DNA from: Stenopsyche tienmushanensis
Lineage: Eukaryota; Arthropoda; Insecta; Trichoptera; Stenopsychidae
Reading direction: 5' to 3'
Length of the DNA stretch: 64,000 nt
NCBI GenBank assembly: GCA_008973525.1
Contig: WACJ01000126.1
Span: 2,480,001 to 2,544,000 of the forward strand
A program made the translations under genes and the position numbers. The notes under the pieces were generated by a model. The model was not told where the DNA came from, made no database searches, and saw only the letters and a list, made by a program, of their open reading frames with translations. Below, in pieces: positions 56,223 through 64,000 of this stretch; position 1 is the first letter of the stretch, and each line of letters opens with the position of its first letter.

Positions 56223-56518
56223 CCAGAGTCCTTCTTTTTTCAGTGACGGCTTCATATTTGATTGATTTGATTATTTTTTTTCTAAGGAAGAAAACTATGT
56301 ATGTAGAAAAAAAGGATACTCTTTTTGTATTTTTATCACTAATAAATTTGTACAGTAAAATTCCGGACTATATTTGAATCCTCTTGTATGAGTTTTTTCC
56401 TAATGAATAATAATTATAAAAATAAGTAAAAATTTAATCCGTGTATTTCAATGTTTCGTGCCTTTCCTCCCCAGCATTAGCCCGGTTAATCGATTCTACT
56501 GTACGAGCAAAAAAATGG

Positions 56519-58633
56519 CCTGGACAACTTTTTTAGGACGACTTACACAATTTATTGGGAAAAGGCCAAAATACTTCTTAAATGCTCTGATGAAAGATTA
56601 GAATTGATATATAATTCTCCTAATTCCGTGGGTGGTAAATATGCTTAACAAATAGAGTTATCCAAGTTGATTTATCCGGTTGTGATTGGAAAGAGTGGGA
56701 CTTTAATTGGCGATAATATATTAGGAGCTGTCATTTTTTTCTGGATCGTACATGTCGATTCAATGGTCTATAAAACCTAATTCTTAATGGACTATAAATC
56801 ATCGAAAGATACGCCTGATTGTATATAAATTAGAATTACCATTTTTGCGATGGTGTAATGAGATCGGACCGGTTTCGTAATGTTAACTCTTCTCGTAATA
56901 ACGCCGAATACGGTAGCTTCTTTTGAAAGTTTCGTCGTATTGTGGACGTTTTTGACAAATTTGCATGACATTCATTTGAAGTGCTTATCTCGCAAGCCAT
57001 AAATGCCTTCGGAGACGTAACATAATAGTAATGAGAGTGTATTGTAGATTTAGTTCTCGCTTACCTACGCGGATTTATTGCGCTGCTCTGGGAGTTTTGC
57101 CCTCTTATCGTCGCCGTAACTGCAATAAAGATATGAGAATATTAAATTACGTAGTTCGTATGCATTTCATGGCAGATATACATAATGCAATGTGGATGTA
57201 GACGGTGAGAATTGACCTGGGTGGAGAGATGTTAGCTGAGAGTAGAGTCTGCAATCAGCAATAAGTGGCGTATTCATAGTGAAAGATGATCGGTTGAACG
57301 TCGTCGGCATGTCAATCCGATTGCGAATAATGACACAACGATATAAAATATGCTATTCGATGCAATTTTTATGCATCGAAATGAGAGGTTTATTACATCG
57401 TAAAATGAATAGGTGTTCTCTTCGCAAATTACTCGCTTATCGTCATTGAAGAATGCTCTTTTCAGCGAGGATCGTGTTCAAAAACAGATAATCAATGCTT
57501 AGACTTGTAATCGAATATTGAGCTGATTCGCTATTTGATATTCAAATCTTATTTTTAAAGTTCTGCAACTAAGCATTCATAAGCTCAAAGACTTCCAAGC
57601 AATTTTGCTGCTTTCGAGCTCAAAATTTATGGCCAATATGCTTAAAACTATTTGCGTTTCTTAAGGAACTATATGAATTTAAAATGTGTAAAAATGCACG
57701 TTTTCTCTATTTATTTTTTAATATAATAAAAAATATATTTTATTCAAACTTTGCATATGCACAAAGAGCAACACTTAAACTATATTATACATTTTTTTTC
57801 ATTCGAATATTTTGAAAATTCAGGCACCGAGACATGATATTTGGAGACCATAAAAAAAACGACGCAGAAAGAGTATGCACGCACATTGAGTGCGAATATT
57901 AGTAAATCTGAGACAAAGACATGTGTCTTGCATCATACACTCGTACAATGATAGTAAGATTGTGCTATAAAGGTTCCCCTACACTTTACTCAAGCATGCA
58001 AAATCATGTTATTCATGGAAAGGCCGAACGCGATGAAATCTTCCAAAGAAAATATCAACAGTGTTAAGGTTCATTAATTGATATACAAGCTTTATTCACA
58101 CTGCGCGATCCTGAGAGAAAAGTGGATTTATATAAGAACTTTGATTCAAAGAGATGCTGAAAAGGTATTTGAAACACTCAGTGACCATGAGATGCAAGAG
58201 CCTTGCCAGATCATGATTTAGACAACAATCAATTAAAAATATTGCCAAATAAAGTGGTATTTTCTTATATAAAAATATTGATACTCGTCAAAATTATGGT
58301 ATTATTATCGGCCGTTACCCATATCAATTAACGATTAAATAAATAATATTAAAGTATGCATTAAAAACATTCAATTAAAAACAGTATTTACAGTAAAACC
58401 AAATATGCGCGCAATGACCAACATTTAGGACACTTTCACTGTCTAACCATTTGTGATCTTTTTAAAAAAAGCTTTTAGCTTAAAGCTGTTTGTGTAATAT
58501 ATAATAAAATTTTGAATTATGTATTTGATCATATTTGTAGGAAAAAAAAGTTTAATACAATTCACTATATTTTTACATTGACACAGGCGTTTCTCGGTAA
58601 TCTGGGCAAGTCGTCCTAAGAAAGTTGTCCAGG
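56519..58633. mobile_element. possible 2.1-kb DNA transposon delimited by 26-bp inverted repeats
   Basis: CCTGGACAACTTTTTTAGGACGACTT at 56,519-56,544 and its inverse AAGTCGTCCTAAGAAAGTTGTCCAGG at 58,608-58,633 (one mismatch), facing inward. No transposase frame lies between and no clear target duplication is seen. It may be one non-autonomous element or two independent ends. Confidence 0.45.
57861..58145. mobile_element. TTAA-type MITE fragment, both modules
   Basis: ACGCAGAAAGAGTATGCACGC...ATGATAGTAAGATTGTGCTATAAAGGTTCCCCTACAC, then TCAACAGTGTTAAGGTTCATTAATTGATATACAAGC; same order as 1556-1900. Terminal sequences are missing. Confidence 0.65.
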
Positions 58634-58771
58634 TCTGAAATTTTCAAATTATTTAAAAAATCGATACGGGGGACTGTTGTTTGGCGGGGACCGTGTATTT
58701 AAAAGAAAAATACTGTTTTAGTGGCAAAAATAAGGTTGTTTTGTTTCCATTTTAAAAATATATATTATGAT

Positions 58772-59131
58772 CAGAGCCGTATTAAGGGTATTTAGCGCCC
58801 GTGGCACGTATTTAATTTCCCCCCCCTTCAGATTCAAATTATTGTCGCTTTATAGTTGCTTCCATGATCGTACAGGTCATAAAAAAGGCTGCAAAAAGCT
58901 CTAAAAGAGGACGGATTGACCACAAGGTTCGCATATCCAATCGGTCCGCTTATCGGACTGCTGATGTGACAAATGAGCGCCTTGCAATCGGACGCCACAC
59001 CTGAATATTACGAACTCTTATTATACAACGAAGTACAACTCTCGACCGGGTCGGTATTCTGCGTTTTGCGCCTAAAGTCTAGTTGCGCCCGTGGCGGGCG
59101 CCTGCTTTGCCACGCGCATGTTACGGCCCTG
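58772..59131. mobile_element. hAT-like MITE interrupted by a dispersed repeat
   Basis: Ends CAGAGCCGTATTAAGGG and (inverse) CAGGGCCGTAACATGCG, with GCGCCCGTGGC sub-terminal on both sides. Flanks ATTATGAT and ATAATGAC agree at 6 of 8 positions, as a decayed 8-bp target duplication would. A partial copy of the 0.27-kb repeat sits inside. Confidence 0.65.
58880..58990 (-). repeat. dispersed 0.27-kb repeat, copy 4 (5' part only)
   Basis: Reverse orientation: GGCGTCCGATTGCAAGGCGCTC, ATCAGCAGTCCGATAAGCGG, ACCTTGTGG and CCTCTTTTAGAGCTTTTTGC. Confidence 0.7.
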
Positions 59132-60880
59132 ATAATGACTATAATTTTTAAGGTTTAAGATAATGTTTTTAAAGTTAAAAAATAATAGCTTAGATAAGGG
59201 AGATATTGTAATATTAAATAATGAATAAATAAAGCGCTAACATAAGTGCACTCCTGGGATGGAAAACTACCCTTACCTCGCCGTAATGCAAAAACCATAA
59301 GTAGTAGCGAGTTGCAAATCTGCTCTTGAAACAAGTAAATCTCTCATTTATGGTAACATTTTCGAAATAGATGTATTCTACATTTCTTCTATAAATATAA
59401 TTAAAATTTAAAAAGCCTGATTGTACAATAAGTCAAAAAATTGAAACGATGTAGATATGCTGGATTAATCACAATGAAGAAGTAACAGATTCTAAGCCCT
59501 CAAAATAGACGAACAGTAGTTGCAGTAAAACATCATCAGAAGCAATCTATCAAATTTGATTGATGACAACCCTCAGCATCGAATAGATGACAATGCACAA
59601 AGTTATGGCATATTAGAAAGTAGGGTTTATTGTGAGATTATATGGACTATGACCTGGATTTGGCTGGAATTTTATACGGATCGTGATGACATCAGTATCA
59701 ATCATTATCATCAAATCAGTATCATCAAAGTATCTAGAAAGTGAGAGCTTTATTCAATATTAAAAAAAAAACTAATCGACGTTTAGAAAAGATAAACTAG
59801 ATCTAATTTTAATAAGAATGTGCAACCATGAGGCATATTGTCAGCCTCAAAAACTATCTATCAACATTAGGGTTATATAAAACGAATCTTTTGGGGCAAT
59901 TTATATTGTTCAACATTCGGCTAACTTTAAAAATTTGAATAAGGCGAATAGGAATTCCACTCGATCTCTTATAACACAATTGCAATGGTAAAAATATGCC
60001 TTTGGATGGAGATATTAAAGTCAACCCTCCTAAAGTGACCACTTCAAGAACTATTTTATGGGGTATATGATATTAATATACATATCTTGAACAATGAATT
60101 TCTTTCAAAGAAAAATATTTATGTTTGAGAGAAGCATTAAATGGATGAGTTTTAAGATGCGAAAAGTTTAGCATAATCCGGAAGCACCGTCCCAGTAGTT
60201 TTAAAAGTAGATGCGCTTTATCACCTTCAACGCAAAAGTTTACGAGCTATTATTTTCAAGGAAAATATCATCACCCGGTTTTCATAAGACGATTTATCCA
60301 AGTAAACAACCCACGGTTCTCAAATGCGATTAATATTCTGCGTCAAATCCACAATATAATATTTAAAATAGGGGATGTAATTAGAGGATGGGCGGACTTG
60401 TCAAAGCGTTGCAGGTAATTACATGGCATAATGACGTGTGTGTCACGTTCGTCAGAGCCGGCTTTGCATGCATGTAATCATGACGGACAGGATCATGTCG
60501 GGCATCACTGGAGTTGGCTTCCGGTAATTCCCGATATGGTCATCCAGCCATAGGTCGTCTCTCTTCGACGACGGAATTCCAAAATGCCTAAGCCCAAATC
60601 CGAATTAAAATCGGTGTAAATCATGGACTCGTGACATGAGGGAGTTATTCGACGCGCCTGTGGAGAGCCAATCATGATTTATTCGAAATACGTCGTTTGC
60701 ATTGATTAGCATATGCGTTGATTGTTGAGCAGTGAGATATACTCAATAAACGAGATGTAAAATTTAAATTGGAGTAACGCTCCCGCCGGATCAAATCATG
60801 ATCTATCGCTTTTAAAAGATTAAAACTATTCGTTAATCATTTGGCTGAATTAACTCATTTCGGTCCGCTCACTTGAGAGG
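59132..60880. other. single-copy non-coding stretch
   Basis: No gene or known repeat recognised; short frames only. 60,200-60,780 is of balanced composition. Confidence 0.35.
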
Positions 60881-60883
60881 AGA

Positions 60884-61175
60884 TCAAAGAAAAATATTAA
60901 GAAAGTCTTCATGAAGTTCGCCAATCGTCACACAGTGGTCATTTCGCACTTGTTCTTCAATTGATTGCACAAGTTCGTCAGAAATCACTGACGGTCTCTC
61001 ACTACTTGCCTCGACATGAGTATCAATACGGCCTTCTCTGAATAGCCTAACCCCACTTCGTGGCATGTTGTCGACTCATCACATCACTGCCATAATCTTT
61101 CACAAGCTTCCGATGGATATTTGCGACGGTATTGTTCTGCAAAGTCAAAAAACGACCACGCGGATCTCGCGATGT
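60884..61175 (-). pseudogene. mariner transposase N-terminal fragment
   Basis: Minus-strand frames read FFDFAEQYRR, then (shifted) ANIHRKLVKDYGSDVMSRQHATKW, then VRLFREGRIDTHVEASSERPSVISDELVQSIEEQVRND and ELHEDF. This is the first helix-turn-helix and linker of mariner. A shift and stop separate the parts; the catalytic domain is missing. Related to, but not identical with, the mariner at 45.7 kb. Confidence 0.85.
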
Positions 61176-61333
61176 CTCCATCGGAAGAATTTACTGTGAG
61201 TGAACGAAATGGCCGACAAACACACGGGACTGAAAAATGGCGAGTGATTGGGGAATCAGAGGACGCCCCCTCCTGACTGCCTATAAGGGTATTTTGTAAC
61301 CATCTCAGCCTATGCAGCGGCAGGTAATACCGA

Positions 61334-61812
61334 GTGTACGGAGCCCCGATATAGCATGAGTCACTCAGACGCGACACCAACAGAAAGAAACTCGCCAGGG
61401 TCCAGCGACAGGGAGCGCTCCGAGTCACCGCAGCGTACAGGACAGTGTCCGAAGACGTGGTGCTGGTGATCGCTGGAATACCCCCGCTGGACCTCCAGGC
61501 AAAGAAGAGAGCCTTGGACTACGAAGATCCTAAAAATCGTAATGAACATGACCGGAAACTGAGGGAAGCCTGGCAACGGAGATGGGATCAATCCAGCAAG
61601 GGAAGATGGACCCATCGACTTATCCCGGTCATAAGTCGGTGGAGGGCCCGGGAACACGGTGAAACAACCTACTGCTTGACGCAGGCGCTTACTGGGCACG
61701 GATGCTTCGGTGTGTACCTGAACCGGATTGGCAAAGAACTATCCGCAACGTGCCAACACTGCCAAGCGGAGGTCGACGACCTCTCCAACAAAAGAATATG
61801 GCCAATCACCTA
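61334..61812 (+). pseudogene. R1-clade LINE ORF2 C-terminal fragment
   Basis: Reads VYGAPI, a stop where W is expected, NRKKLARVQRQGALRVTAAYRTVSEDVV, AGIPPLDLQA, REAWQRRWDQSSKGRWTHRLIP, then LTQALTGHGCFGVYLNRIG and CQHCQAEVDD. These are the thumb and C-terminal zinc-knuckle region of R1-type non-LTR retrotransposons (YGAPIW; KGRWTxRLIP; LTGHGCF). The polymerase core is absent and the knuckle is cut short. Confidence 0.85.
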
Positions 61813-62380
61813 AGGCCAGACTACCTGTCCTCCTGAAGCAATGTGGAAAACAATACCAGGAAGGCAGAGAAAGGTAAATGGGGGGGGGGGGGTTTAGTGG
61901 GTAGGCACGACCGAAAAATCGTGAATCCTACACTACTCAGATTCTCTGGGTATCTTGTGAAGTTTCCTTGCCCACAGAAAAAAAGCCTATGCAGCTAGCG
62001 CGTGGGCGCACAGAATCAGCACCCAGCTGATAAAGATAAATTTTGTTGCAGGGCCAGCGGGCGCCTTTGATACTCATATCAAAAGCGTTCCGCACGGCCC
62101 CCACCGATGGTTCTCCAGTGTTGGCAGGTGTCCTGCCTCTGGATCTGGAGATCCAATGTTGCACGACGCTCCTGACCGAAAACTGCCGGGTTCTTTTCCG
62201 GTAATCGGTGGCAGGAGTATTCCACCTGATGCGAATGTCTCCGATGCGCTAGGCGATCTTAGATGACGCGTTAAGGATGCGGCGTTAGATAGTTGGCAGG
62301 AGAGATAGTCCGCGTCTAGTTCCGGCCGCCATCTGTATTTTTCCCCTCGGTTGGAGGAACCGCCTGAGATTTCACTCGCG
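61813..62380. other. GC-richer block after the R1 fragment
   Basis: Follows the LINE coding end and precedes a copy of the 0.27-kb repeat. A run of 12 G lies at about 61,880. No domain recognised in the 157-codon minus frame at 62,074-62,547. Likely LINE 3' UTR or another retroelement. Confidence 0.3.
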
Positions 62381-62655
62381 AGGCGCTCATTCGAAGTGTC
62401 AGCGATCCGAAAGACGGACCGGTTGGACACACAAACCTTGTGGCTACTCCCTTTAGGCCATTTAGGGCTTTTTGTGTAAGCTATGAAAAGAAATGCATTC
62501 CCGGAGTTTTCTACGATCTCCATGTTTACGAACCCCCCCCCCCCCAAGAGGCTAATTTACATTGGTTGCTCGCACCAAATGAGGTCGCGAGCAAGACCGG
62601 ACTTCCCCTCACCCATAAAACGTATATATTTATCTATTTCAATTATTTAATCTAG
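62380..62655 (+). repeat. dispersed 0.27-kb repeat, copy 5
   Basis: CGCGAGGCGCTCATTCGAAGTGTCAGCG, GACGGACCGGTTGGACACACAAACCTTGTGGCTACTCC, a run of about 14 C, AAGAGGCTAATTTACATTGG, CAAATGAGGTCGCGAGC and GGACTTCCCCTCACCCATAAAACGTATATATTTATC. Confidence 0.75.
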
Positions 62656-64000
62656 GCCTAATTTAATATATAAATATTGCAATAAGCCTTTGTGAAGGGA
62701 ATCAAATAAAGTCGTCTCAATAAACCGACAAGCTTAAGACTTAAATCGATTTTAACATAGGAAGTATTATTCTGCACATTTTTCAAAAGTCGCGCGGATC
62801 TCAGGCAATATTTTATGCACAGCCGACTGGAATGTGCTAACATGGTGATGGTTATTATGAAAACTTGATCCTAAACGTAATTCGTACCAAATGACACATA
62901 ATGAATATTTTTTTCACAGGATTTTAATATCTTCGTCCATTTGGATATCCCTTAAACTCCTGATAAGACGGCTGAACACAATCGATCGATTTGGCAATGG
63001 GCTTTAAATGGATATAGGAATTTTTATCAAATCGCTTTATTCTTTGCGTACGAACGTTCCAGATAAGTTCGAATTTATTTTATTTTTTGTCTCTGTGCTT
63101 GGCGATTCCTATTGTGTTTCCTTCCGTTCTAATTCTATCGGATTTACTTCCAGGATTTGTGTACATCGAAGTTGTCGAGCGTAAAATCGAAGACATTTTT
63201 CATACATCCAACACATGTACGTTAAACGTAAGATGTTAATCTTCGAGTCTCTTTTTATACTGTGGACACGCTCCACAAAAAAAACGCTTATTAAATCGCA
63301 CAAAAATACATTTTCGCAATAACGGAACCATAAAAGCGTCGCACAAAACAGACATTTTCACGTGAGTGGACCAGAATGAGTTAAATGAGAATTTTTTGAA
63401 GTTACCACACACAGTCTTGTTTTACGCAGTACTTGAAACACGTTGTTGGCTTAATTGCGCTAACGATGCCATTTAAGAAAATTAATTGAGTGTGTATATG
63501 GGATTTTTACCGTGTGAAAATGTTCAGAAGTGCGTCTTTGATTATTTATTCAGTTATCTAATTACAACGTCTGCCTTGAATAGTTCATTGAATCTCCAGT
63601 TTCTCCACTTCAAAGCAAATTGAATCATCCAATTCTCAAGATCTGCAAAGGGCCCGCGACAAACAAGGGATATCTCTGATCGGTGTTGAAATGACTGGCA
63701 CGTTTAATGATGAATACACCCCAATGTCTGCGGCGTGAGAGACCCCATAAGCCTCCATTTTGCAATTATATATTCATACTTCGCCGGATCTAATTTTATA
63801 GAAAAAAAAAACGCCTCTCAGAGTCTCAGTTTTTACTTTAAGATTATATAAGTCCTAGATGAGCAACCGTTTTTTTGGATGTCGAGACACGTCTGATTGC
63901 TGGTAATATAAATCCTCCACTACGTAATATCACCGTTCACAGGGACTCTTGACGTTTGATAAATTTTGATAAAATATTTCTATCGAGAGTACCGGAAAAT
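62656..64000. other. single-copy non-coding stretch to the window end
   Basis: No gene, RNA gene or repeat recognised. Confidence 0.35.

Overview
This is eukaryotic, almost certainly insect, nuclear DNA. It is AT-rich, carries small split genes with GT-AG introns (mostly 60-110 bp, the longest about 320 bp), and is littered with decayed transposons of families common in arthropods (mariner, hAT, pogo/jerky, piggyBac-like MITEs, jockey- and R1-type LINE fragments). The proteases match the hymenopteran and dipteran chymotrypsin type (three disulphides, Gly189 and Asp226, SFG...C...PDV motif). A hymenopteran is my best guess for the host, but this is inferred and not proven.

From 1 to 41.5 kb the window is a tandem array of nine S1-family (chymotrypsin-like) serine protease genes, all on the + strand and called SP1 to SP9 here. 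Each has the same five-exon plan: signal-peptide exon of 58 nt, pro-peptide plus His57 exon, Asp102 exon, a 138-141 nt exon, and the Ser195 exon. Intron phases are 1, 2, 0, 0. SP1 is cut by the left window edge; SP2 to SP9 are complete and open. They fall into sub-groups: SP1/SP2 (nearly identical, with catalytic His changed to Gln), SP3/SP4 (a 3.9 kb segmental duplication), SP5/SP6, SP7/SP8 (no zymogen activation site; SP8 also has His to Gln), and the divergent SP9. SP2 to SP6 share a core promoter block around TATATAAGG about 40 bp before the ATG, a common upstream block, and common 3' flanks. The products are predicted to be secreted. Active members would be chymotrypsin-like, while SP1, SP2 and SP8 should be non-catalytic serine protease homologues.

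The spacers hold the mobile DNA. At 3.5-5.9 kb a mariner relic is associated with two copies, in opposite orientation, of a 1.0 kb non-autonomous hAT element, each with a perfect 8-bp target duplication. At 8.4-12 kb lie a LINE endonuclease fragment, a long decayed hAT (ZBED/SCAND3-like) transposase and a LINE reverse-transcriptase tail. Around 15-24 kb duplicated hAT and jerky/Tigger pieces travel with the protease units. A nearly full mariner sits at 25.5-26.4 kb, and a deleted mariner with matching ends at 30.7-31.2 kb.

From 41.5 to 64 kb I find no supportable host gene. This part contains transposon relics (mariner at 45.3 and 60.9 kb, a complete pogo-like element at 51.3-52.2 kb, a hAT-like MITE at 58.8 kb, an R1-clade LINE end at 61.3 kb), a diverged tandem repeat at 48.4-49.6 kb, and long stretches of apparently single-copy non-coding DNA. 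The array plausibly works as a rapidly duplicating set of secreted digestive, immune or venom-type proteases and pseudo-proteases; the sequence does not say which.
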